From NCBI GenBank assembly GCA_019057775.1, contig JAHLWT010000208.1, positions 1 to 26,959 of the forward strand: a DNA stretch of 26,959 nucleotides. Direction: 5' to 3'. Made by a program: the position numbers and the translations under genes. Positions 1 to 9,116 of the stretch are shown in pieces (within the stretch, counting starts at the first letter, position 1; each line of letters begins with the position of its first letter). This stretch comes from Promethearchaeota archaeon. GTDB lineage: Archaea > Asgardarchaeota > Lokiarchaeia > Sigynarchaeales > SOKP01. The notes under the pieces were generated by a model. The model made no database searches. It was not told the origin of the DNA and worked only from the letters and a program-made list of their open reading frames with translations.

Positions 1-1031
1 GAAGTACTATCAGCAAGTACAATAACATCGTATCCCATATCACGATAGTATTCAGCGATGGTAACTCCAGAAAATAAACTTGCCTCTCGGGCAGAGACTG
101 GCATATTAGAGGTGTTTGCTATAAGTATTACCCTCTCCAATAAAGGAGCACCTGTTTTAAGATCTATTGTTTCAGAAAATTGTTTCAAAACGTTGGCAAT
201 CTCATTTCCTGGCTCTCCGCAACCGATATAGAGAATAATATCGGCGTTACACCATTTAGCTAACGTATGCTGAATGATAGTCTTACCAGTTCCAAATCCG
301 CCAGGAATAGCAGTAGTTCCTCCTTTAACTAATGGAAACAATAAATCTATAACTCGAATTCCAGTAAAAAGAGGTTCTGTGGGATTTTCTTTGCTTTTAT
401 AAGGTCGATTTTTAGTTATTGGCCATTTTTGTAGCATCGTAAAGGATTTTTGCTTCCCATCAATGAGTATTTTATATATTTCATCTAAAATTGTATATTC
501 TCCTTCAGGAGCAATAAATGATAATTTTCCAGTAAAACTAAAAGGAACCATTATTTTATGTTCAATGAATTGAGTTTCTTGTACAATCCCTACTACATCG
601 CCACTCTCTACTATTTCATTAATTTTTCTTAAAGGTTTAAATTGCCAAGTCTTTGATCTTGATAATGGAGGGAATTTCATCCCTCGTTCTAAATCTGCAG
701 ATTTAGTTCTGTTAAATACTACCTCTAAGGGTCTCTGAATTCCATCAAAAACGTTTGATAGGAGTCCAGGCGCTAATTCCATTGATAGAGTCTCGGCTAA
801 ACCAACAACTTGATCATTTAATTTTACCTTTATTGTATTTTCGAAACATTGGGCAATAACATGATCAGAATAAATTTGTATTACTTCACCTAAAATATCA
901 TATTTAGAAATTCTAATTAACTCATGAAGGTGAACATAATTTTCTAATCCCTTTATTGTAATTAAGGATCCTGTGATTGCTGAAATATAGCCATATTTAG
1001 ATTCTTTGTCAGATTTTCGCATTACTTTCAT
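1..1031 (-). CDS. atpA: A-type ATP synthase catalytic subunit A, second copy (partial, C-terminus beyond window)
   Basis: This is a close paralogue of the complete A subunit at 5886-7730, alignable along the whole visible 343 residues. Those residues cover the N-terminal barrel, the non-homologous insertion and the first part of the nucleotide-binding domain. The P-loop is intact (GGFGTGKT, residues 244-251, Lys250). The catalytic loop reads GCGEPGNE, so the glutamate (Glu273) is kept but the arginine of the GER motif is Pro274; the other copy has GCGERGNE. The homologous arginine in V-type A subunits contacts the nucleotide gamma phosphate, so altered or lost catalysis is an inference. The start is ATG at 1031, with an alternative in-frame ATG at 1022; the Shine-Dalgarno match is weak. 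It lies 19 bases after the zinc-ribbon gene, at the end of the ATP synthase operon. Reading continues off the left edge with no stop seen. Confidence 0.93.
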   Translation of the reverse strand, partial: MKVMRKSDKESKYGYISAITGSLITIKGLENYVHLHELIRISKYDILGEVIQIYSDHVIAQCFENTIKVKLNDQVVGLAETLSMELAPGLLSNVFDGIQRPLEVVFNRTKSADLERGMKFPPLSRSKTWQFKPLRKINEIVESGDVVGIVQETQFIEHKIMVPFSFTGKLSFIAPEGEYTILDEIYKILIDGKQKSFTMLQKWPITKNRPYKSKENPTEPLFTGIRVIDLLFPLVKGGTTAIPGGFGTGKTIIQHTLAKWCNADIILYIGCGEPGNEIANVLKQFSETIDLKTGAPLLERVILIANTSNMPVSAREASLFSGVTIAEYYRDMGYDVIVLADST

Positions 1032-1050
1032 TTTTTTTCAATCTTCTTTT

Positions 1051-1497
1051 TTAAATTTGTTCTCCACAAAAAGGACATTTACTTTTTACGAAACTTGGTA
1101 AAATATTTCCACAATTTTCGCAATTACTTATTAGAGGTTTGCGATATTCAAATTCCAGATTAACTGATTTAAAAATTATGGGTTGAATTTGTTTAGGATT
1201 CTTTACTATAATTGGTCGTCTTTTTTTTCTCTGTCTTTGAGGTGTTAGACGTTTTTTTCTATCTGGAAACATTCTGGAGTAAAGTGATCTCTTATTTTTT
1301 CGCTTAAAAAAAGGACCAATAGTTATTAAAAATACAAATACTATTAAAGTAATAACTACGAGAAGATTTGAGCCGAATTCTACAAATATATAACCTAAAT
1401 AGAGTAAAATAAGAAGATAAACAATTATTAAAATTACTTTAAGGGCAACCCCTTGGTGTGATATCTTATCTTCTATATTTTTATTTTCATTTGGCAT
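1051..1497 (-). CDS. Small two-helix membrane protein with C-terminal zinc ribbon
   Basis: I do not recognise this 148-residue protein. It has a short polar N-terminus, two hydrophobic helices (about residues 19-41 and 44-64), a strongly basic stretch (about 65-96, rich in Arg and Lys) and a C-terminal zinc ribbon with cysteine pairs Cys126/Cys129 and Cys141/Cys144. By the positive-inside rule the basic stretch and the zinc ribbon should face the cytoplasm. It starts with ATG 30 bases after atpI and ends 19 bases before the second atpA, so it is almost certainly co-transcribed with the ATP synthase. No standard A- or V-ATPase subunit looks like this. An accessory, assembly or regulatory role for the complex is only inferred from position. 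Confidence 0.75.
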   Translation of the reverse strand: MPNENKNIEDKISHQGVALKVILIIVYLLILLYLGYIFVEFGSNLLVVITLIVFVFLITIGPFFKRKNKRSLYSRMFPDRKKRLTPQRQRKKRRPIIVKNPKQIQPIIFKSVNLEFEYRKPLISNCENCGNILPSFVKSKCPFCGEQI

Positions 1498-1527
1498 TGA
1501 ATTCGAAATTACTTAGTTAAAGTGTTA

Positions 1528-3834
1528 TTATTCAAATCTTTTTGTTATGAATTTTATAGCTTTATCAATTTCTTCTTTCACAATTTGAGTATCTATCTCT
1601 CTTTCAATTTCCTCAGAAATAATATCTTTTTCCATACCAACCCTGAAATTCAGAATAGAATAATAATTATCTAAATAGAAAGGAAAGTACTCTATCCCGG
1701 ATCCTTGAAAGAACTTGAAAAAGAACTCATAAAAATGTAATCTTATCGCGTTAAGAAACACTAACAGACCCTCCAGCAGAATAACTATCATATTACCAAA
1801 AATTCCACCAACAAAATGTATTATTTCTACTCCAATACCTTCTCCCTCAATTAATCCCATCATCGCATTGATAGAGGTTAACAGAGCAATGTGAGCGAGA
1901 GCTAAAGCTAATAATCTAATATATGACGCAACATTACTCATAACGGATAATACTGTATCAAAAGCTTCCATTGAACCTTCACCCAATAAACTCCCAAATG
2001 ATTCTTCCTGTAAGTAGGAGATTTTAAATGTCTTTCCTAACGGTTTAAGCAACAACAATAGAAGCCCAGGAATCACAACTAATAAAATCGGATAAGGGGG
2101 AGTTATCCATTTCCCCATTATATCAAAACTATATCCAAAAATTAAAACAGTTCCTCCCGTTAGCAAAAGAATCTTCATTAAAGAATCACTTAATCCCAAA
2201 TATTTCCTTTTTTGTTTCCAATAATTCAGAAATTGAATAAACCATCCTAAATTAAGGTGAAAGACACCAATTAGAACCGCAAATTTAAATACAACCATTA
2301 TATTACCCAATGGATTATATAACGTAACATTCAAAATTGGAATTTGAATTGGCTTAAGATGAAGTAGTACATTTCCAAAAATTTCTATCTCATGATGCCC
2401 TAAAAATTCTCCGTATAAAAATCCAACAAAAAACGATGCCCAACCACAATAAAAAATAATCCAACAGAAATTGACAAGATCACCCCCTCGCTTCCTAAAC
2501 TTCATCGCACCAATTAATCCAGAGATTATTAGAACTATACCATGTCCAATATCGCCAAACATCAAACCAAACAATAGAGGGAAGGTAAAAGCAATAAGGG
2601 GTGTAGGATCTATTTCAGAATATGTCGGTGACCCATACATTCGTGTAATTGTTTCGAATGGTCTAAATAAAAAAAAGTTTTTCATGACAGTAGGAGTAAT
2701 GTCTCTTAAATCTTCTAGTTCTTCAGATTCTACAGTTTCTTCTTCTTGATTATTTTTTTGCTTTATTTCATAATATTTTTTTGCTTCACCAGATAATCTC
2801 TTTTTTGATTTTTCAATTTCTGGTTTTAAAGCGGAAATTTCATGAACAGGACTGTTTTTAGAGATGTCGGTTGTTTGAAGGATGACATCATCTTTAAAAG
2901 CTTCTTTAAGAGTTTCTTGAACCATTTTTTTTTTACCATGAGGTACAAAAAATTTAAGAGTTAAACGATTAGGGGATGATTTTTCAAATTGTTGTTCAGC
3001 CCAACTGTATTCTTCGATATTTTGAACAACTTCATTAATCCCCGCAAATTTCAGCATATTATCCTTTGTTAAACGGCTCCGTTCTTTTTTATATCTATAT
3101 AGCAACTTATCTATAAAATCTATTTCTCTGTCTATTCTTGATAAATGTATACCTTTACTTGTCAAATATTTCTTTAATATTAGTACTTCTTCTGAATGGA
3201 TTAACCTAATTATACCATTGAACTCATCTTCTTTATCCTTTGGATAAATTATATAAAAACCTAATCTATTATCAGATATTTGGAATGTTTCGTAAAAATT
3301 AGGGTAATCTGTAAAATCAAATAAGTTCTTTAAATTGCTCAAATTTTTTGAGAATGTGGTAAAAACCCTAAATTTAAATTGTTTTAAACTACTAACATTT
3401 TCTTTTGTTAAATTTAAGTGTTCAAGATTCATATAACAGACTTTTAATAGTTTCAAATTTTCAAATTCAATTGTTCCCTTATTAATATAACTTTGTAACT
3501 CAATAACCCTATTGTTATAAAAATCTATTTCTTCAAGGATATGATAAATTAATTCTGATAAATCTTTTGCGTTAAATTCTATCCTTTCAGATTTGTTAAT
3601 TTTTATTTCTAAAAGATCAGATTCAGTAAGATCTAACCTTTTAAACAAGGAATCCAAGTTTTTTCTCAGGTCCCTTATCTTTTTCATAAGAGGATCTTTT
3701 TCCTTACTTTCATCTCTAATTTTAGATTTTTTTTTTTGTATTAGGTGAACAACATTCAAATTAGAAAGTTCAATTAGGAAACGATCCTTATAATTTTGAT
3801 TTAATTCGGCTTTAATTAAACTAAACTTAGTCAT
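1528..3834 (-). CDS. atpI: A-type ATP synthase subunit I (a-subunit homologue, membrane stator)
   Basis: This is the 768-residue membrane stator subunit that forms the ion half-channels against the K ring. The N-terminal part (to about residue 385) is cytoplasmic and helix-rich and ends in an acidic, lysine-rich linker. The C-terminal half carries the membrane helices. Family signatures include the RPFE stretch and the LFGLMFGDIGHG motif. The essential helix SYIRLLALALAH contains Arg640, which faces the rotor carboxylate, and a second conserved arginine lies in NAIRLHFYEFF (Arg698). The length is slightly above the usual 620-700. A good Shine-Dalgarno-like site (GAGGATGTG on the minus strand) lies within the end of atpD just before the ATG, supporting this start and translational coupling. 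Confidence 0.95.
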   Translation of the reverse strand: MTKFSLIKAELNQNYKDRFLIELSNLNVVHLIQKKKSKIRDESKEKDPLMKKIRDLRKNLDSLFKRLDLTESDLLEIKINKSERIEFNAKDLSELIYHILEEIDFYNNRVIELQSYINKGTIEFENLKLLKVCYMNLEHLNLTKENVSSLKQFKFRVFTTFSKNLSNLKNLFDFTDYPNFYETFQISDNRLGFYIIYPKDKEDEFNGIIRLIHSEEVLILKKYLTSKGIHLSRIDREIDFIDKLLYRYKKERSRLTKDNMLKFAGINEVVQNIEEYSWAEQQFEKSSPNRLTLKFFVPHGKKKMVQETLKEAFKDDVILQTTDISKNSPVHEISALKPEIEKSKKRLSGEAKKYYEIKQKNNQEEETVESEELEDLRDITPTVMKNFFLFRPFETITRMYGSPTYSEIDPTPLIAFTFPLLFGLMFGDIGHGIVLIISGLIGAMKFRKRGGDLVNFCWIIFYCGWASFFVGFLYGEFLGHHEIEIFGNVLLHLKPIQIPILNVTLYNPLGNIMVVFKFAVLIGVFHLNLGWFIQFLNYWKQKRKYLGLSDSLMKILLLTGGTVLIFGYSFDIMGKWITPPYPILLVVIPGLLLLLLKPLGKTFKISYLQEESFGSLLGEGSMEAFDTVLSVMSNVASYIRLLALALAHIALLTSINAMMGLIEGEGIGVEIIHFVGGIFGNMIVILLEGLLVFLNAIRLHFYEFFFKFFQGSGIEYFPFYLDNYYSILNFRVGMEKDIISEEIEREIDTQIVKEEIDKAIKFITKRFE

Positions 3835-3846
3835 TTTTTCACATCC

Positions 3847-4455
3847 TCAGATAGCTTTTTGTTCTTTAATAATAAGATCTTTGGTTTTCTTCAACCTCAC
3901 GTAATTTTCTCTTTCAACTTCTTCTAAAATTTCTTTTATTTTTTTTATGTCTGATTTTAGCTTAGGTATAATAACGTTCTTTAAACCGTTTATTCTTCGA
4001 TTTATCCTTTTAAAATTGATTGACACATTCAACATCAAATCTTCTATTTCTGAAAATTTACTTAAGCATTCAAGGAATTTTTTTAAACTTATTATTAAAT
4101 CTTCAAGATAATGACTAGTATTTTCAAACGTATAAGCAGGTAATTTTTCTTCCTCAAATATTTCATACTCAACTTGAGAGATTAATATACTCAACTTCTT
4201 TACATTCGTTATATTTATTCTCGGTTTATATTGAATTCTACTTAATTTACTGATCAAGTTTATTTCATTCTTCCCCATTTCTTCATACGATTGATTCAGA
4301 TACCTAAGAGATCTACTAAAAAGATTTAGAAATTTTTTCCTAAGTGTATTATAATTATTCCATAACTCGTTTATTTGAAAAATTAATTGTTCTCTTCTAA
4401 ATTCTAGAAAAGTCTCTCCTTTTATTGCAAAATTTAATCTTTTTTGCAAAGACAT
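3847..4455 (-). CDS. atpD: A-type ATP synthase subunit D (central stalk)
   Basis: Subunit D is the long antiparallel coiled coil of the central rotor shaft; with F it turns inside the A3B3 hexamer. The protein is about 202 residues, as usual for the family, and almost entirely helical. The C-terminal signature of the family is clear: RRINGLKNVIIPKL followed by EEVERENYVRLKKTK. I place the start at the ATG at 4455 (MSLQKRL...); a TTG directly before it (4458) would add one residue. It lies between atpB and atpI and ends 12 bases before the atpI start, so it belongs to the same transcript. Confidence 0.93.
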   Translation of the reverse strand: MSLQKRLNFAIKGETFLEFRREQLIFQINELWNNYNTLRKKFLNLFSRSLRYLNQSYEEMGKNEINLISKLSRIQYKPRINITNVKKLSILISQVEYEIFEEEKLPAYTFENTSHYLEDLIISLKKFLECLSKFSEIEDLMLNVSINFKRINRRINGLKNVIIPKLKSDIKKIKEILEEVERENYVRLKKTKDLIIKEQKAI

Positions 4456-4497
4456 CAAATTTGTCTTAGTGGGCTTTACTTCTCTAAAACTAATTAG

Positions 4498-5889
4498 TTA
4501 CACCTTAGGTTGATAATATTTATTAATATAATTTTCATGAATTCTAAAAAGTTGATTTTTATCTAAGTTGGAAATTATTTTCCAGGCAAGATCAAGTGTT
4601 GTTTCAATAGTTCTGTTCTCACTCGATTCTTGATTTAGAAATTTTTGTTCAAAATCGATTCCAAAATTTAAAATATTTTTTTGCGCGTAATTAAGGCCAT
4701 CTTCACCAACAATCGATATTAGATCTCTAACTTCAAGGTAATTAGAGTAGGTTGCTAAGAGTTGGGAACTAATATCTGCGTGATCTTCTCTGGTTCGTTC
4801 TTTACCGATAGCATCCTTCATTAACCGTGAAATCGAAGCAAGAACTTCAAAAGGAGGATAAATTCCTTTTTTATGGATGTTACGGCTTAGTACTAATTGA
4901 CCCTCTGTAATATAACCCGTAGTATCAGGGATCGGGTGTGAAATGTCATCGTTGGGCATTGTGAGTATCGGGATTTGAGTTATCGAACCTTTCTTCCCTT
5001 TAATTTTTCCAGTCCTTTCATATATCGAGGCAAAATCCGAATAAATATAACCAGGATATCCCTTCCTACTTGGAATTTCTTCTTTTGCTGAACTCAGTTC
5101 CCTAAGAGCTTCTGCATAATTTGTCATATCAATTAAAATGACAAGAACATGCATATCTCTCTCATATGCAAAATATTCTGCTGTAGTTAGAGCCACTCGA
5201 GGGATGATCAGTCTCTCAATTATAGGGTCATCAGCAAAATTAATGAATGAAATTATGTTCTGTAACTTTCCACTTTCTTGAAAACGGTTAAGAAAGTAAA
5301 TTGCTTCATCTTGAATGATTCCAATTCCACAAAAAATTATTGCAAATGGTTCTTTTGATGCGACACTTGCTTGTGTGGCTATTTGTGCAGCAATTTTATT
5401 ATGTGGCAGTCCCTGACCACTAAATATTGGGAGTTTTTGGCCTCTAATTAGTGTAAATAACCCGTCAATTACAGATATTCCTGTTTGAATCACATCCACA
5501 GGATATTCCCGAGCAAAGGGATTAACGGGTACTCCGTTTATGTCTCTTTGAACATCAGTTAGAATATCTGAGTTTAATATTGCTTTAGTTCTTATATCAA
5601 TGGGGCGTCCCAATGAATCAAAAGTCTGCCCGAACATATCTTTAGAGATCTTTACATTGAAAACATCTTCAGTAAAAGTAATTTCTGCATTTTCAGAAGA
5701 TATTCCAGTAGTGTCTTCGAACACTTCGATAACGATTAACTCTTCATCCATCTTTACGATTTGTCCTGTTCGAATTTTCCCATCTGTAGTTTTAATTTTT
5801 ACAATCTCTCCATATTGAGCATCATGCTCATTTTTTAGAAAAATGAGGGGACCAATTATTCGCTGTATTTTTTTATAGATTATACTCAT
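4498..5889 (-). CDS. atpB: A-type ATP synthase regulatory subunit B
   Basis: Subunit B is the non-catalytic member of the A3B3 head and supplies the arginine finger to the catalytic A site. Length is 463 residues, normal for the family. The degenerate P-loop region reads [15 protein letters not shown], as expected for B rather than A. Other signatures are the [19 protein letters not shown] stretch and LASISRLM, whose arginine corresponds to the finger residue. The ATG overlaps the TGA stop of atpA by four bases (ATGA), a classic translational-coupling arrangement that fits equal amounts of A and B. Nothing unusual was seen in the sequence. Confidence 0.97.
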   Translation of the reverse strand: MSIIYKKIQRIIGPLIFLKNEHDAQYGEIVKIKTTDGKIRTGQIVKMDEELIVIEVFEDTTGISSENAEITFTEDVFNVKISKDMFGQTFDSLGRPIDIRTKAILNSDILTDVQRDINGVPVNPFAREYPVDVIQTGISVIDGLFTLIRGQKLPIFSGQGLPHNKIAAQIATQASVASKEPFAIIFCGIGIIQDEAIYFLNRFQESGKLQNIISFINFADDPIIERLIIPRVALTTAEYFAYERDMHVLVILIDMTNYAEALRELSSAKEEIPSRKGYPGYIYSDFASIYERTGKIKGKKGSITQIPILTMPNDDISHPIPDTTGYITEGQLVLSRNIHKKGIYPPFEVLASISRLMKDAIGKERTREDHADISSQLLATYSNYLEVRDLISIVGEDGLNYAQKNILNFGIDFEQKFLNQESSENRTIETTLDLAWKIISNLDKNQLFRIHENYINKYYQPKV

Positions 5890-7730
5890 CTTTGCTTAAA
5901 CACTCCACGTGTTAACTTTAAATATTCTATATTATTAAGTAATTTTTTCTTTAATTTTTCGATCTTGGTGAAATCTTCATTCCGTATTGTTTGGTTTATT
6001 CTCATGATCTCATTTATTATCGGAAGACTTTTAATTTCTTCTATGTAAAAACCTTGTTTCATAAGTTCTTTACCCTCTTTAAAGAGTAACAGGATCATCT
6101 TTATTATCCCTAAAAGTTTTTTAGGGCTAGTATAATTATCGATCTCATCAAACGCATTCTGAATAAGAAAACCCTCTTTAATTAATTTCGCTATAAATAA
6201 AACTAATTGCTGATCTTCAGGTAAATTTTCTTCTCCAATTAATTGCATTACATATTTTAACTCATTATCTTGAGATAAAATCTCATTTACTTGCTTTCGA
6301 GCATCAAACCAATCTATATCTAGATCTGTCCAACTTATATCCCTTTCATACCACCATTCAGAAATGTAATCTGGATAATTCGAATAGGAATTTAACCAAT
6401 TAATGGCGGGGTAATGCTTAGAATATGCGAGTGCGGCATCCAGAGCCCAAATACCTTGAACAAAGTTTTTTGTTGTAGCTGTAACTGGCTCACTAAAATC
6501 ACCAGCGGGAGGGGATATTGAACCTATTATAGTTAATGAGCCTAACCTTTCATTCCCAAGATGGTCTTTGCCATATAATTTTACGGAGCCAGCCCGTTCA
6601 TAGAAGCTTGAAAGTTTGGAAGGCAAATATGCGGGATATCCTTCCTCGGCGGGCATTTCTTCTAATAAACCAGAAATTTCTCTTAAAGATTCTGCCCATC
6701 TTGATGTGCTATCTGCAAGAACAGCCACATCATACCCCATGTCTCTATAATATTCTGCTATTGTGACTCCAGAAAAGATACTTGCTTCACGTGCCGATAC
6801 TGGCATATTAGAAGTATTAGCAAATAGTATAATCCGCTCAAGTAAAGGTCGTCCCGTTTTGGGATCAATCAACTCTGAAAATTGCTTCAAAACGTCCGCT
6901 ATCTCATTTCCTCTCTCACCACAACCTACGAAAACTATTATGTCAGCGTTACACCATTTGGCTAAAGATTGTTGAATTACAGTTTTTCCTGTTCCAAAAC
7001 CTCCAGGTACTCCAATAGTACCTCCTTTAGTTATCGGGAATAATAAATCTATAACTCGCATGCCTGTAATTAATGGTTCATTTGGTACCATTCTCTCTTT
7101 AAATGGTCTATTCTGTGTAACAGGCCACTTTTGTAGCATAGGAAAGGACTTCTCTCGACCGTCAATAATTAATCTATAAACTTCATCAATAATTGTGTAT
7201 TCTCCCTCAGGGGCGATATAAGATAATTTTCCATTGACTTCTGGGGGTACCATTATTTTATGTTCGATACCTTGAGTTTCTTGAACAGCACCAATTATAT
7301 CTCCACTTGCTACAAAATCACCAACTTTTCTGGATGGAGTAAAACTCCATTTCTTTGTTCTTGATAAAGAAGGTATTTCTAGGCCTCTTTCTAAACCTCC
7401 ATCCCCAAAGAGAGCAAAAGCATCTTCCAACGGTCTTTGAATTCCATCAAAGGTATTTCCTAATAAACCAGGTCCTAGTTCCATTGAAAGAGGTTCGTTT
7501 AAACTTATAATTTTATCATTTATTCTTAGGTTATTTGTTTGCTCAAAACATTGAGCTACAATATGGTCAGAATAGATATGTATGGTCTCACCGAGAATGT
7601 TGTATTTAATTACTTTGATCAAATCATGGAGTCGAATAAATTTCTCTAATCCTTTAACTTTGATTAAAGATCCAGTCACTGCTGAAATGCGACCATATTC
7701 CTGCTTGCTATTAGATTTGGATTTGATCAT
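5886..7730 (-). CDS. atpA: A-type ATP synthase catalytic subunit A (complete copy)
   Basis: This is the catalytic subunit of the A3B3 head (614 residues, slightly longer than the usual 580-595). The P-loop is GGFGTGKT, ending at Lys249/Thr250. Its second residue is Gly where most archaeal A subunits have Pro, a difference shared with the second copy. The catalytic motif is intact: GCGERGNE with Glu272 and Arg273. Further family signatures are [36 protein letters not shown] and [13 protein letters not shown]. The ATG at 7730 lies 20 bases inside the end of atpE, and the stop overlaps atpB. This copy sits at the canonical operon position and has all catalytic residues, so it is likely the main catalytic subunit. 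Confidence 0.97.
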   Translation of the reverse strand: MIKSKSNSKQEYGRISAVTGSLIKVKGLEKFIRLHDLIKVIKYNILGETIHIYSDHIVAQCFEQTNNLRINDKIISLNEPLSMELGPGLLGNTFDGIQRPLEDAFALFGDGGLERGLEIPSLSRTKKWSFTPSRKVGDFVASGDIIGAVQETQGIEHKIMVPPEVNGKLSYIAPEGEYTIIDEVYRLIIDGREKSFPMLQKWPVTQNRPFKERMVPNEPLITGMRVIDLLFPITKGGTIGVPGGFGTGKTVIQQSLAKWCNADIIVFVGCGERGNEIADVLKQFSELIDPKTGRPLLERIILFANTSNMPVSAREASIFSGVTIAEYYRDMGYDVAVLADSTSRWAESLREISGLLEEMPAEEGYPAYLPSKLSSFYERAGSVKLYGKDHLGNERLGSLTIIGSISPPAGDFSEPVTATTKNFVQGIWALDAALAYSKHYPAINWLNSYSNYPDYISEWWYERDISWTDLDIDWFDARKQVNEILSQDNELKYVMQLIGEENLPEDQQLVLFIAKLIKEGFLIQNAFDEIDNYTSPKKLLGIIKMILLLFKEGKELMKQGFYIEEIKSLPIINEIMRINQTIRNEDFTKIEKLKKKLLNNIEYLKLTRGVFKQR

Positions 7731-8394
7731 ATTTTTTGAGGTATTCTTCTATTTTTGTTTTTTGATTTTGTATAAATAAAATAAAATTTTGTTCAATCTG
7801 TTTGATTTCTGAATCATCAATAAGCTTGGCGATTTCCATTTGAATAAAGGAGGATTTTGTATTGATTAAATTATCTATTGTATAATCATAAGTTATAATT
7901 CCTCCAACTAACGAGATCTTAAATCCTCCAATAAAATCTTCTTTACCTTTATTAATCTCAACAGGATTATCAAAAAGATCTTGGATTTTTCCATAATTTT
8001 TCATTAAATATTTGTAATCTTGTGAATTAAAAATTAGTTCTATTTCCTGCGGTTTGTCAATAGAGGTCTTGATTTCCTTAATCTTTTTTAATATGAATTC
8101 TATATACATAGAGTAATTTGTCTTAATTTTTTCTTCAATCAAATCAAACAAACTTTTCTTTAATTCTTGAATTAACTGATTTTTCAAATCGAGAAATTGT
8201 GCTTTACCATTCAAAAGAGTTGAAGAAAGTGATTGATTTAAAAAGTGATCATAATTATCTTTTAAATGTTCCCTCAATTTTGAAGATCGATCAGCACTTC
8301 TTTCAAAAGTTCTTTTCTTGATTTCGCCTTTTTGAAAAACTGATTGTTGATTGAATTCTTTAATTTCTTTTTTAGCTTTCTCAATTAAATACAA
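7711..8394 (-). CDS. atpE: A-type ATP synthase subunit E (peripheral stalk); start uncertain
   Basis: Subunit E pairs with H/G to make the peripheral stalk that holds A3B3 static. The 227-residue reading is helical at the N-terminus, with a C-terminal alpha/beta domain that includes the stretch DDFIGGFK-like (here EDFIGGFKISLVGG), typical of the family head-binding domain. The first permitted start in the open frame is TTG at 8394. The frame stays open upstream, and lysine/glutamate-rich sequence continues for 17 codons to a TGA at 8448-8446. Just before that TGA, in the same frame, an ATG at 8454 overlaps the atpF stop. The coupled ATG therefore gives only Met-Ser-stop. Real initiation may be at TTG 8394, or at an unusual codon in between, or the TGA may be an error. 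It overlaps atpA by 20 bases. Confidence 0.85.
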   Translation of the reverse strand: MYLIEKAKKEIKEFNQQSVFQKGEIKKRTFERSADRSSKLREHLKDNYDHFLNQSLSSTLLNGKAQFLDLKNQLIQELKKSLFDLIEEKIKTNYSMYIEFILKKIKEIKTSIDKPQEIELIFNSQDYKYLMKNYGKIQDLFDNPVEINKGKEDFIGGFKISLVGGIITYDYTIDNLINTKSSFIQMEIAKLIDDSEIKQIEQNFILFIQNQKTKIEEYLKKYDQIQI

Positions 8395-8453
8395 TCCCAG
8401 ATTGCCAAATTTCTGCTTATATTCTTTTTCTTCTGAAATTTTAACTCAACTCA

Positions 8454-8777
8454 TTATAAGGATAAAATATCTCCAATTGAATCGTAGATTTTATTCCTGA
8501 TTACATCCGTTTTATCAATATCGGATTGAAACAGATCTGGAAGGATAAAAACCAATGGCATTTTATTATATAATTTAAAATCTATGAGAAATTCATATTC
8601 TTCTTTTGATAAGGGTAATCTAATAATAATCATCCCAATTGATGGATCTTTTATCAATTCATTAAATAATTCAAGAAATGAATCACCGATTTCTATAATA
8701 GTACCTTCTATCCCAAGAAGACCTAACATTAAAACGACATCATCGTCCCCCAAAACATGTATCTTTTGATCTAACAT
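8454..8777 (-). CDS. atpF: A-type ATP synthase subunit F (central stalk)
   Basis: Subunit F is the small Rossmann-like protein at the lower end of the rotor shaft. The protein is 107 residues, the usual size. The N-terminus (residues 5-20: IHVLGDDDVVLMLGLLG) matches the family pattern of a beta strand followed by G-D-x-D/E and a glycine-containing helix. A middle strand, MIIIRLPLS, is followed by the conserved hydrophobic core. Its ATG overlaps the atpH stop by one base (TAATG on the minus strand), and its own stop overlaps a further ATG, so the genes are tightly coupled. Confidence 0.9.
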   Translation of the reverse strand: MLDQKIHVLGDDDVVLMLGLLGIEGTIIEIGDSFLELFNELIKDPSIGMIIIRLPLSKEEYEFLIDFKLYNKMPLVFILPDLFQSDIDKTDVIRNKIYDSIGDILSL

Positions 8778-9088
8778 TAGAAATCTAACCCAACTTCTAC
8801 AATAATTAATTCTTGAAGATTTTTAATTTCTTTTTGAAATTGGTTTTTAATGTGGTTAAGAGCAATATCCATTTGCTCTTCAAACACCTTTGTTTCTTTA
8901 TCAACTTCAATTGAAAGGTTAAATAAGGCTTGGTTTATTAAATCATTTTTCTCATCAATAAAGAATTCTAATCTTTTTCTATATTGATCTCTGAATTCTT
9001 CAATGTCATTAAGATTTATTTCTTTAGCGTTATTTATTAAATCTTCATATACTTTTTCAATATCTTTTATCCATTCGAATAAATCCAT
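8777..9088 (-). CDS. atpH: A-type ATP synthase subunit H/G (peripheral stalk coiled coil)
   Basis: This 103-residue protein is helical and rich in Lys, Glu and Asp, with a heptad-like hydrophobic pattern and a hydrophobic C-terminal end (ELIIVEVGL). Size, composition and operon position fit the H (also called G) subunit, the coiled-coil partner of E. The sequence is too low in fixed motifs for motif-based identification, so context carries much of the call. The ATG at 9088 has an acceptable Shine-Dalgarno site (AAAGGAT on the minus strand, about 6 bases upstream), and the stop overlaps the atpF start. It lies between C and F, whereas many archaeal operons begin with H. Confidence 0.7.
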   Translation of the reverse strand: MDLFEWIKDIEKVYEDLINNAKEINLNDIEEFRDQYRKRLEFFIDEKNDLINQALFNLSIEVDKETKVFEEQMDIALNHIKNQFQKEIKNLQELIIVEVGLDF

Positions 9089-9116
9089 TTTTAATCCTTT
9101 TGTACTTATTTTTTCC

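Noticed and set aside
2471..2749. Plus-strand open frame of 92 codons inside atpI
   Set aside because: It lies wholly antisense to a well-supported conserved gene, has no recognisable domain and no ribosome binding site.
6536..6975. Two adjacent plus-strand open frames opposite atpA
   Set aside because: They follow the codon pattern of atpA in reverse and show no protein family features.
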